DNA from: JBFKUL01 sp041635755
GTDB taxonomy: Bacteria > Pseudomonadota > Gammaproteobacteria > Burkholderiales > SG8-39
Reading direction: 5' to 3'
NCBI GenBank assembly: GCA_041635755.1
Contig: JBFKUL010000197.1
Coordinates: 1 to 5,751, forward strand
DNA length: 5,751 bases
The notes beneath the pieces are model-generated. The model was not told the DNA's origin and did no database searches. It was given only the letters and a program-made list of their open reading frames with translations. Positions 1-5,396 of the stretch are shown here, one piece after another (the first letter of the stretch is position 1; each line of letters begins with the position of its first letter). Position numbers and translations under genes: made by a program.

Positions 1-191
1 CCCAGGGCGCCCAGGGTGTCGGCGAAGGCCATGTAGGCGCCGCCATGCAGCGATTCGCCGGAGGTGCACAGCTCGGCGCGCACCGCCAGGGTGCCGAGGA
101 TGCGCTCCGCCTCGACTTCGACCAGCTTCAAGCCCAGCAACCCGGGAAACAGCGTGTCGATGCGCTCCTGCAGTTGCGCGACGCTCAGCAT
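1..191 (-). CDS. PaaI-family hotdog thioesterase, partial (N-terminal 63 residues)
   Basis: Only the N-terminal 63 codons are in the window; the gene continues past base 1. The translation begins MLSVAQLQERIDTLFPGLLG and reaches SGESLHGGAYMAFADTLGAL at the edge. The His-Gly-Gly (residues 49-51) followed by Ala-Asp-Thr (57-59) is the signature of the PaaI/YbgC-like hotdog acyl-CoA thioesterases, in which the Asp of the ADT motif is catalytic; here that is Asp58. Such enzymes hydrolyse cytosolic acyl- or aryl-CoA thioesters, but the substrate cannot be told from this fragment. The ATG at 191 is supported by a GAAGGG Shine-Dalgarno (complement 205-200) 8 bases upstream. The gene is divergent from the cyclase-like gene. 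Family assignment is firm; specificity is unknown. Confidence 0.85.
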   Translation of the reverse strand, partial: MLSVAQLQERIDTLFPGLLGLKLVEVEAERILGTLAVRAELCTSGESLHGGAYMAFADTLGAL

Positions 192-231
192 GAACTTTGC
201 CCTTCGTTTTGTGCTTTTCGAGGTTGCGCGT

Positions 232-237
232 ATTCTA
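232..237 (-). promoter_or_regulatory. Possible -10 box (TAGAAT) for the thioesterase gene
   Basis: On the minus strand TAGAAT matches the sigma70 -10 consensus at 5 of 6 positions and lies about 40 bases upstream of the thioesterase ATG, a plausible 5'UTR length. I see no convincing -35 box 16-18 bases further upstream and no extended -10 TGn, so this is tentative. Confidence 0.25.
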
Positions 238-254
238 GCGTTCGCCGGCCGCAC

Positions 255-268
255 CCCGGATTTCCGGG
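255..268. promoter_or_regulatory. Palindrome CCCGGA-TT-TCCGGG, possible operator
   Basis: The two 6-base arms are perfect inverted repeats around a TT centre. The site sits roughly 20 bases upstream of the minus-strand TAGAAT box, where a repressor or activator dimer could affect the thioesterase promoter and perhaps the divergent gene. The arms are GC-rich and short, so chance occurrence is possible. No cognate regulator is in the window. Confidence 0.25.
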
Positions 269-363
269 CTGCGTGTGGCGTAATTGCGAGGCCGATGAGT
301 AAGCGGAACTACGTCACCGCGACACCCCCCCTTCTAAGGGTAAAAAGGCGCTTGCCTGTTTTC

Positions 364-370
364 AGGGGGA
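364..370 (+). promoter_or_regulatory. Shine-Dalgarno (AGGGGGA) fixing a GTG start
   Basis: AGGGGGA lies 10 bases before the GTG at 381 and decides that start over later in-frame codons. Its first bases are part of a small CCTG-TTTT-CAGG inverted repeat (355-366), which could partly pair with the ribosome binding site. Confidence 0.6.
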
Positions 371-380
371 GCTTGTCGCA

Positions 381-1538
381 GTGACTGAAACGGTGGCCGC
401 ACCGACGCTTGCGAGCGTGGTCGTCCTCAGCATCCAGGAATTCGGCCGCAAGCCCGTGGCCGAGCAAATCAAGCTCAAGACCGCGCTCGAGAAGCTGGTC
501 CGCGAGGCGATCGGCGCATTCTCCGACCCGAGCCGACTGGTGCTCGACGCACCGGGCGGCTTCGCCGTGGTGGTGCTCGGCGCCCCTGCGGCGGCGCTCA
601 AGCTCGCCGAGCGCGCGCGGGCCGATGCGGAGGCGGGCGAGCTGCCGCTGCGCGTCGGCCTGAATCACGGGCCGATCAAGCTGGTCGACGACGCGCGCCG
701 CGGCACCAGCGTGGTGGGCGACGGCGTTAATACCGGCCTGATGCTGGCGAACGCCACCCAGCCGGGGCGCCTGCTCGCCTCGCGCGGGTTTCGCGAAGCG
801 CTGAAAATCGCCGCCCCAGAGCGCGTCGCCGAGCTGCGCTCGGAGGGCACCATCACCGACCCGGACGTGCGCACGCACGAGACCTACTCGCTCGATGCGA
901 GCGTCGGGCCGGCGCGCCGCAAGCGGCGCCTGATCTTCGGGCTGATCGGCGTCGGCGCGATCGTCGCACTCGGCTTTGGCGGCCGTTTTGCACGCGAGCA
1001 CTACGAAGTCGAGCTGCCGTTCGCGATCGGCCCTCAGCCCACATCACCTTCGCGCGCCGCGCTGGCGCCGCCTCCCGCACCGGCCCCGGTGGTGGAGCGG
1101 GCACCTGATACGAGCGCAGTCGCGCCCCCCGCCCCCGCGCAGCCGCCGGCGCCAGCGGCGCCCGTGCAGCCGGCGGCGCCACCCGCGCCCGCCGTCGTCG
1201 AATTGCGCATTACCCCGCGCGGCGAGGTCTACGTCGACGGCAAGCATCAGGGCGCAACGCCGCCGCTCACGCGCCTCGAGCTGCGCCCGGGCCGCCACAC
1301 CATCGAAGTGCGCAACAGCGGCTATCCGACCCATCGACGCCAGGTGACGCTCGATGCCGGGCAGTCCATCCGGCTCAGGCATACCTTCCAGGCGGCGGCG
1401 CCCGAGCCTGCGCCGCAACCGGTCGCCAAGCCCGCACCCAAGCCCGCACCCAAGCCCGATGAGGAGCGCACGGTCAAGGAGTTCGCGCGCGATGCGGTCG
1501 ACGAAGTGAGGCGATTCAGCCGCAAGCTCGGCTTCTAG
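381..1538 (+). CDS. Membrane protein with degenerate class III cyclase-like domain and periplasmic PEGA domain
   Basis: This is a 385-residue protein starting at GTG. Residues about 10-172 resemble the class III adenylate/guanylate cyclase homology domain: RVGLNHGPI (91-99) and VVGDGVN (111-117) match its central motifs. The catalytic set looks lost. The first metal-binding Asp is replaced by Ser17, the second by Gly (59/60), and the Arg of the N-x3-R motif by Met121; Asn117 remains. I therefore read it as a pseudo-cyclase that probably makes no cyclic nucleotide. RRKRR (179-183) precedes a membrane helix (184-201), predicting a cytosolic N-terminus. A Pro/Ala-rich linker (220-271) leads to a PEGA domain (274-336, with VDG at 285-287 and RPGRHTIEV at 302-310) placed outside the inner membrane, then a KPAP repeat and a charged tail. 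The kinase gene starts 3 bases downstream, so they very likely form an operon. The domain order is clear; a sensor or scaffold role is inference. Confidence 0.8.
   Translation: MTETVAAPTLASVVVLSIQEFGRKPVAEQIKLKTALEKLVREAIGAFSDPSRLVLDAPGGFAVVVLGAPAAALKLAERARADAEAGELPLRVGLNHGPIKLVDDARRGTSVVGDGVNTGLMLANATQPGRLLASRGFREALKIAAPERVAELRSEGTITDPDVRTHETYSLDASVGPARRKRRLIFGLIGVGAIVALGFGGRFAREHYEVELPFAIGPQPTSPSRAALAPPPAPAPVVERAPDTSAVAPPAPAQPPAPAAPVQPAAPPAPAVVELRITPRGEVYVDGKHQGATPPLTRLELRPGRHTIEVRNSGYPTHRRQVTLDAGQSIRLRHTFQAAAPEPAPQPVAKPAPKPAPKPDEERTVKEFARDAVDEVRRFSRKLGF
1428..1458 (+). repeat. 12-bp tandem repeat encoding Lys-Pro-Ala-Pro
   Basis: AAGCCCGCACCC occurs twice head to tail (1428-1439 and 1440-1451), followed by a partial third copy starting AAGCCCG. 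It encodes the KPAPKPAPKP stretch after the PEGA domain. A change of one unit would add or remove four residues without a frameshift. Confidence 0.8.
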
Positions 1539-1541
1539 CGC

Positions 1542-2765
1542 ATGGCCGAAGAGAACGAACTGAAGCAGCTCGGCCGCTACCGCATCATCGGCGAGCTCGG
1601 CAGCGGCGCGATGGGCATGGTCTACAAGGCCCAGGACCCGATGCTCAACCGCACGGTGGCGGTGAAGACCATCATCATGTCGGACGACGCCACCGAGCGC
1701 GCCGAGTACGAAGCGCGCTTCTACCAGGAGGCGAAGGCCACCGGCGGACTGAATCACCCGAACCTGATCATGGTGCACGACATCGGCAAGGAAGGCGATC
1801 TCGTGTACATGGCGATGGAGCTGCTCGACGGCGTCGAGTTGCGCGAGGTGATGGCGCGCGGCCGCATCCCGCTTTCGCAGGCGCTCGACATCGTCGCGCA
1901 GGTGGCCGACGGGCTGCACTACGCGCACGAGCAGGGCGTCGTGCACCGGGACATCAAGCCCGGCAACATCATGATCGGGCGCAACCAGCGCGCCAAGATC
2001 ATGGACTTCGGCATTGCGCGGATGCGCGCTTCCGACATCAAGACGCAGACCGGCGTCATGCTCGGCTCGCCCAAGTACATGTCGCCCGAACAGGTGGCGG
2101 CGCTGCCGGCCGATGGCCGCTCGGACATCTTCTCGCTCGGCATCGTGCTCTACGAGCTCGCCACCGGCCAGGCGCCGTTCTCCGCCCCCGACATCAGCCA
2201 GTACATGTACCAGCTGGCAATCGCTCAGCCCAAGCCGCCGAGCCAGGTAGACCCGACGCTGCCGCACATGCTCGACTTGATCGTCGCCAAGGCGATGGCC
2301 AAGGAGCCGGTGCAGCGCTACCAGGACGCGGCGGAATTCGCCGCCGACCTGCGCGCCTGCCGCGCGCAGCTGAACGAGCCGGCGCCGGCCCCGGCGGCGC
2401 CGCGCAAGGTCCCCATCGAGGACTCGGTGCAGCTCGACACCACGGTGTCGCGCACGCAGCGTATCGAGGCGGCGCTCGATGCCACCGGGCTCACGCTGAT
2501 CGGCTCGAACACCGACACCCTGCCGATTGGCACGGTAAGTCCGGGCTCGGTCGTCACCGCGACCGGCATGTCGGGCGCCAGCACGCAGTTCTCGCTCTCA
2601 CCGCGGTTCGATTCGGCGGCGGCGCTCGCACGGCTGAAGGAGTCGGGCGTGGCACGCAAGCTCGCTGCGGAGAACGCGCGCCGGCGCACGAGCTTTGCGG
2701 GCATGGTGACCCGAATCGCGTTTCTCGGCGCGCTCGGGCTCGCGGTCTACATCGCGATCACGTAG
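1542..2765 (+). CDS. Hanks-type serine/threonine protein kinase with C-terminal membrane anchor
   Basis: This is a 407-residue protein. All kinase hallmarks are intact: the Gly-rich loop GSGAMGMVYKA (20-30), ATP-binding Lys42, the likely helix-C Glu63, the catalytic loop HRDIKPGN (135-142, Asp137), DFG (155-157), an activation loop with Thr168 and Thr170, SPEQ (181-184) and DIFSLG (195-200). The catalytic domain ends near residue 275. A Pro/Ala stretch follows, then a Ser/Thr-rich segment (294-348, 18 Ser/Thr of 55), and finally a hydrophobic helix (about 388-407) ending at the last residue. The kinase should be active in the cytosol and tethered to the inner membrane by its tail. It has no extracellular sensor domain of its own. 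The ATG lies 3 bases after the stop of the PEGA protein gene with no clear Shine-Dalgarno, suggesting translational coupling. Substrates are unknown. Confidence 0.95.
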   Translation: MAEENELKQLGRYRIIGELGSGAMGMVYKAQDPMLNRTVAVKTIIMSDDATERAEYEARFYQEAKATGGLNHPNLIMVHDIGKEGDLVYMAMELLDGVELREVMARGRIPLSQALDIVAQVADGLHYAHEQGVVHRDIKPGNIMIGRNQRAKIMDFGIARMRASDIKTQTGVMLGSPKYMSPEQVAALPADGRSDIFSLGIVLYELATGQAPFSAPDISQYMYQLAIAQPKPPSQVDPTLPHMLDLIVAKAMAKEPVQRYQDAAEFAADLRACRAQLNEPAPAPAAPRKVPIEDSVQLDTTVSRTQRIEAALDATGLTLIGSNTDTLPIGTVSPGSVVTATGMSGASTQFSLSPRFDSAAALARLKESGVARKLAAENARRRTSFAGMVTRIAFLGALGLAVYIAIT

Positions 2766-2840
2766 TTTTCTTCGTTGGAACCGCGCAGCCGGCGGCCCGC
2801 CCGGCGCCCGGCGCCGCACCCGTGCCGCGCGCTTTGGTTA

Positions 2841-2879
2841 CCGGGTCGGGGAGGGCAACCCACGCCCACCCCGCCCCGG
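2841..2879. repeat. Long GC-rich hairpin (16-bp arms, 14 paired)
   Basis: The arms 2841-2856 and 2864-2879 are complementary at 14 of 16 positions, with mismatches at 2846/2874 and 2852/2868. They enclose a 7-base loop, AACCCAC. This is the strongest hairpin in the window and begins 76 bases after the kinase stop. No T-run follows on either strand, so it is not a classical intrinsic terminator. It could protect the 3' end of the kinase transcript or be part of a repeat element. Confidence 0.6.
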
Positions 2880-2901
2880 CTTCCGGCCTTCGCAGGCTTG
2901 C

Positions 2902-2921
2902 CATCCCGCTTCATCGGGATG
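2902..2921. repeat. Hairpin CATCCCG / CGGGATG
   Basis: Perfect 7-bp arms (2902-2908 and 2915-2921) enclose a 6-base loop. This is the second hairpin in the convergent gap. No T-run follows on either strand. Confidence 0.5.
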
Positions 2922-2952
2922 CGCGGCGCGGCGCGGCGCAAGGGCGCCGGGC

Positions 2953-2975
2953 AGACCGCCGGTTGCGCGGTTTTT
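2953..2975 (+). terminator. Candidate intrinsic terminator for the cyclase-like/kinase operon
   Basis: AGACCGC (2953-2959) pairs with GCGGTTT (2967-2973), including one G-U pair, around a 7-base loop. The run of five T (2971-2975) overlaps the end of the stem. It lies about 190 bases after the kinase stop in the correct orientation. The stem is short and the T-run is partly used for pairing, so strength is uncertain. Confidence 0.35.
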
Positions 2976-3023
2976 ATGCGCAGGCTTGGCGTCGGCGCAT
3001 CTCCTGACTTGGGTAGGGGACGC

Positions 3024-3054
3024 GATGGAGCGGACGCCTTCGGCGCCGCTCATC
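3024..3054. repeat. Bulged hairpin between the convergent genes
   Basis: GAT (3024-3026), GAGCGG (3028-3033) and CGCC (3035-3038) pair with GGCG (3042-3045), CCGCTC (3046-3051) and ATC (3052-3054). This gives 13 pairs with single bulges G3027 and A3034 and a TTC loop. On the plus strand the pyrimidine-rich TTCTT follows, which could make it a weak terminator; on the minus strand no T-run follows. Confidence 0.5.
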
Positions 3055-3148
3055 TTCTTGCGCTTCGCGGCTCGTCTGTGGCTGAGCTTAGTTGTTGGCC
3101 GACCTCCCCCCGCGCGCGGCTGCGCCTGCCGCGCCAGCGAGGTTGTCC

Positions 3149-3919
3149 TCAACCGCCCGGATGGGCGAAACCGCGCTTGGAGCTGGCAATGAACTCGGCG
3201 AGCTCGGAGACTGCGGCGCTGCCCATCGCGTTCATCTGAGCCAGCGCTTCGCCGAGCGGCACGCGCGAATAGAGCAGGCGATAGGCACTCTTCAGCGCAG
3301 CAATCTCTTCTCTGGGGAAGCCGCCGCGGCGCAGGCCGACCAGGTTGAGTCCGCGGGCGCGCCCCGGGTTGCCGTCGGTGATGCAGAAGGGCAGGGCGTC
3401 CTGCACCAGCTTGGTAGAAAAGCCGATCATCGCATTGCGACCGACGCGGCAGAACTGATGCACGCCGACCGCACCCGAGATGAAGGCGCGGTCGTGCACG
3501 ATCACCTCGCCGGCGAGACTCGCCGCGTTGACCACTACTACCTGGTTGCCGACCACGCAGTCGTGAGCGACGTGCGAATAGACCATCAGGAAGCAGCCGC
3601 TGCCGACGCGCGTTCGGCCGCCGTCGCGCGAACCGCGATGGATGGTGACGCCTTCGCGGATGCGGTTGTCGTCGCCGATCTCGGTGTAGGACAGGCATCC
3701 GGGATCGAACTTTACGTCCTGCGGGTCGCCGCCGATCACGGCATGCTCGGCCACGAGATTACGCGCCCCCATGCGCGTGTGCCGCTTGATCACGGCGTGG
3801 GCGGCGAGTTCGCAGCCCTCGCCAAGCACCACGTCTTCCTCGATCACGACGCCGGGCCCGACCTTCACCCCGGCGCCAATGATTGCATCGGAGGCGATGA
3901 TGGCGGTTGAATGGATCAT
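3149..3919 (-). CDS. lpxA: Acyl-ACP--UDP-N-acetylglucosamine O-acyltransferase (LpxA family), possible paralogue
   Basis: This is a 256-residue left-handed beta-helix acyltransferase (E. coli LpxA has 262). LpxA transfers a 3-hydroxyacyl chain from ACP to the 3-OH of UDP-GlcNAc, the first step of lipid A synthesis in the cytosol. Hexapeptide repeats fill residues 1-160. RIREGVTIHRG (86-96), SHVAHDC (115-121) and VHQFC (153-157) are family motifs. By hand alignment with a constant offset of 6, the catalytic base is His119 (E. coli His125); His116, Lys70, His154 and Arg198 are also kept. Two positions differ: E. coli His144 is Glu138, and the acyl-length ruler Gly173 is Phe167. I chose the ATG at 3919 because MIHSTAIIASDAIIG aligns with the family N-terminus; an upstream GTG at 3949 would add ten unmatched residues. 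It stands without lpxD, fabZ or lpxB, and 89 bp follow the small membrane protein gene. It could be a paralogue with another acyl chain or sugar. Confidence 0.88.
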   Translation of the reverse strand: MIHSTAIIASDAIIGAGVKVGPGVVIEEDVVLGEGCELAAHAVIKRHTRMGARNLVAEHAVIGGDPQDVKFDPGCLSYTEIGDDNRIREGVTIHRGSRDGGRTRVGSGCFLMVYSHVAHDCVVGNQVVVVNAASLAGEVIVHDRAFISGAVGVHQFCRVGRNAMIGFSTKLVQDALPFCITDGNPGRARGLNLVGLRRGGFPREEIAALKSAYRLLYSRVPLGEALAQMNAMGSAAVSELAEFIASSKRGFAHPGG

Positions 3920-3967
3920 ACTTTCGTGGCGTGCGTCTTGCGCGGGCACCTTGCGGCTACACCGCCT

Positions 3968-3988
3968 TCACCGATGGTAGCCCGGTGA
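3968..3988. promoter_or_regulatory. Inverted repeat TCACCG / CGGTGA upstream of the lpxA-like gene
   Basis: Perfect 6-bp arms (3968-3973 and 3983-3988) enclose a 9-base loop in the 89-bp gap before the lpxA-like gene. An overlapping alternative pairing is GGCTAC (3955-3960) with GTAGCC (3977-3982). No T-run follows on the minus strand, so it is not a typical terminator. It may be a leader hairpin or an operator; chance is possible at this GC content. Confidence 0.25.
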
Positions 3989-4008
3989 GCGCAGTTGTAT
4001 CTCCGAGG

Positions 4009-4407
4009 CTACTGAGCGGGCCGTCCAGGGGAAGACCCGGCCGCAACACCTGCGGGCGGCTCCATGGCGCGGCACGGCCCCAACACCGTCATCACGACCA
4101 TCGCGCGTTGCAGGTTGCTCCTGCCTTGCAGGAACGATCGCGCACCATGACGGCGGGCCCGCGCGTGCACCGCGATGGGCGGCTCCGCGACCGGGCGTAC
4201 CGGCATGGCCGGCAACGCCGCGGCCGGCGCCGGTTGCGTCCTGCCCCAGATATCCGGAAGAGGCTCGTCCGGCGCAGGCGGCTCCGCCTGCTTCGCCATC
4301 TCCTCTTCCTGCTGCTGCCTGGCCGCGACCCGCTGCGCCAGGAAATTGAGCAGTAACAGGCCGCCGATCAGGATAATGATCAGCAGTTCGGGAGGAAACT
4401 TGCCCAC
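4009..4407 (-). CDS. Small single-span membrane protein of the nfeD-floA operon, unknown function
   Basis: This 132-residue protein starts at GTG. Residues 8-24 (LLIIILIGGLLLLNFLA) form one hydrophobic helix near the N-terminus. A charged Gln/Glu-rich segment follows (25-42, probably helical), then a Pro/Ala-rich stretch (43-80). The basic C-terminal part contains RSNLQRAMVVMTVLGPCRA, which looks like a folded or conserved motif rather than linker. I do not recognise a named domain. The start is well supported: AGGAGG lies 7 bases upstream and overlaps the floA stop codon, so translation is probably coupled to floA. Position directly after nfeD and floA suggests a partner of the flotillin assembly, but this is inference from context. 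The membrane helix is clear; function is unknown. Confidence 0.75.
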   Translation of the reverse strand: MGKFPPELLIIILIGGLLLLNFLAQRVAARQQQEEEMAKQAEPPAPDEPLPDIWGRTQPAPAAALPAMPVRPVAEPPIAVHARARRHGARSFLQGRSNLQRAMVVMTVLGPCRAMEPPAGVAAGSSPGRPAQ

Positions 4408-4414
4408 GGCTTCG

Positions 4415-4420
4415 CCTCCT
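4415..4420 (-). promoter_or_regulatory. Consensus Shine-Dalgarno AGGAGG fixing a GTG start
   Basis: AGGAGG on the minus strand is a perfect Shine-Dalgarno 7 bases before the GTG at 4407. It overlaps the floA TAG stop (complement 4421-4419), so ribosomes ending floA are placed to start the small membrane protein. Confidence 0.8.
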
Positions 4421-5396
4421 ACTTTCTCGGCGCGGCGGGGGAATCATCGCCGCCGGCGATTTCTTCGCGCATCACCGTGTCGGCCTGTAGATTCTTCATG
4501 CGGTAGTAGTCCATGATGCCCATATTGCCCTGGCGGAAGGCCTCGGCCATGGCCCTCGGCACTTCGGCCTCGGCTTCCACCACCCGTGCCCGCATCTCCT
4601 GCTCGAGCGCCACGGCCATCGCGCGGCGCTCTTCCGCCTTGGCCTGGGCAATCTGCTTGTCCGCGTTGGCCTGATCGATCTGCAGCTTGGCGCCGATGTT
4701 CTCGCCCACGTCGACATCGGCAATGTCGATCGACAGGATCTCGTAGGCCGTCCCGGCGTCCAGTCCCTTGGAGAGGATGTGCTTGGAGATATGGTCCGGG
4801 TTCTCCAGCACGCTCTTGTGGTTGACCGCCGAGCCGATGGTGCTCACCATGCCCTCGCCCACGCGCGCGATGATCGTCTCTTCGCCGGCACCGCCCACGA
4901 GCCGGTCGATGTTGGTGCGCACCGTGACGCGCGAAACGACGATCAGCTGAATGCCGTCTTTGGCCACCGCCGCAATTTTCGGCGTCTCGATCACCTTGGG
5001 CAGAACCGACATCTGCACCGCTTCAAGCACGTTGCGTCCGGCCAGATCGATGGCCGCGGCGCGCTTGAAGGGCAGGGGAATGTTGGCCTTGTCCGCCGAG
5101 ATCATGGCGTTGACGACTCTCACGACGTTGCCGCCTGCAAGAAAGTGCGCTTCCAGGTCATTGACCGAAAGGTCGATGCCCGCCTTCACGGCGCTGATGC
5201 GCGCCGTGACCACCGTTGTCGGCGGCACGCGGCGCAGGCGCATGCCGATCAGCGTCAGCAACCCCACGTAAGACCCGGAAGCCCATGCCGCAATCCAGAG
5301 CGGGATCGGCACCAGATACAAGACGAGGGCCAGCCCCGCCACCACCAGTATGAGCAATCCCATGCCTCCAGTGAGGCCCGTCTCGAATCCAGTCAT
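4419..5396 (-). CDS. floA: Flotillin-like protein FloA (YqfA/SPFH family)
   Basis: This 325-residue protein matches the FloA/YqfA flotillin-like family along its length (B. subtilis FloA is about 331). A hydrophobic N-terminal segment (about 12-36) anchors it to the inner face of the membrane. The following domain has the family blocks GMRLRRV, HFLAGGNV, AAIDLAGRNVLEAVQMSV, LVGGAGEETIIARVGEG, STIGS and EILSIDIADVDVGENIGA. A Gln/Glu/Ala-rich coiled coil follows (QIAQAKAEERRAMAVALEQE, then EAEAEVPRAMAEAFRQGN), then MDYYRMKN near the C-terminus. Flotillins oligomerise into membrane microdomain scaffolds. The coiled coil appears about one heptad-like unit shorter than my recollection of the Bacillus protein. 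The ATG at 5396 is preferred over TTG at 5399: it sits 8 bases after GAGGGG and forms a TGATG overlap with the nfeD stop. Operon with nfeD is the usual arrangement. Confidence 0.96.
   Translation of the reverse strand: MTGFETGLTGGMGLLILVVAGLALVLYLVPIPLWIAAWASGSYVGLLTLIGMRLRRVPPTTVVTARISAVKAGIDLSVNDLEAHFLAGGNVVRVVNAMISADKANIPLPFKRAAAIDLAGRNVLEAVQMSVLPKVIETPKIAAVAKDGIQLIVVSRVTVRTNIDRLVGGAGEETIIARVGEGMVSTIGSAVNHKSVLENPDHISKHILSKGLDAGTAYEILSIDIADVDVGENIGAKLQIDQANADKQIAQAKAEERRAMAVALEQEMRARVVEAEAEVPRAMAEAFRQGNMGIMDYYRMKNLQADTVMREEIAGGDDSPAAPRK

Larger units (their letters stand above)
192..380. promoter_or_regulatory. Divergent intergenic region between thioesterase and cyclase-like genes
   Basis: These 189 bases separate two divergent genes and must carry both promoters. 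The region is visibly less GC-rich than the genes. It holds a TAGAAT box on the minus strand (complement 237-232), a 14-bp palindrome (255-268), a run of seven C (325-331), and a small CCCTT/AAGGG inverted repeat (329-333 and 336-340). No complete sigma70 promoter with a good -35 box is evident in either direction. No gene is seen in this stretch. Confidence 0.6.
2766..3148. other. Convergent intergenic region rich in inverted repeats, no convincing gene
   Basis: This 383-bp gap separates the kinase gene and the lpxA-like gene, which converge. Open frames cross it on both strands, but their translations are Arg/Pro/Ala-rich, match no family I recognise, and several run into the lpxA reading frame antisense. 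It contains at least four inverted repeats: 2841-2879, 2902-2921, 2953-2973 and 3024-3054. The spacing and density suggest transcript ends or a dispersed palindromic repeat element rather than coding DNA. No terminal repeats with a target duplication and no transposase are seen. Confidence 0.55.

Noticed and set aside
209..236. TTGTGC-16-TATTCT as a plus-strand sigma70 promoter for the cyclase-like gene
   Set aside because: It matches the consensus at only 3 of 6 and 4 of 6 positions and would give a 5'UTR of over 130 bases; too weak to list.
309..1001. Minus-strand open frame of 230 codons
   Set aside because: It is antisense to the cyclase-like gene, has low-complexity Arg/Ala/Asp content and matches no family.
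1044..2267. Long open frame on the minus strand (407 codons)
   Set aside because: It runs antisense through the PEGA region and kinase domain. Its His/Arg/Ala/Leu-rich translation is typical of shadows in GC-rich genes, and the plus-strand kinase is unmistakable.
3141..3154. GGTTG-TCCT-CAACC hairpin at the lpxA stop as terminator
   Set aside because: The stem is only 5 bp and encloses the stop codon, and no T-run follows on the minus strand.
2838..3698. Minus-strand open frame spanning the convergent gap into lpxA
   Set aside because: It overlaps lpxA in another frame and is Arg/Pro-rich throughout; no domain is recognised.
3092..3910. Plus-strand open frame of 272 codons
   Set aside because: It is fully antisense to the lpxA-like gene, whose motifs are certain; the translation is His/Asp/Ala-rich.
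3149..3949. Longer lpxA starting at GTG 3949
   Set aside because: The ten extra residues do not align with the family, and MIHSTAII at the ATG (3919) matches the normal LpxA N-terminus.
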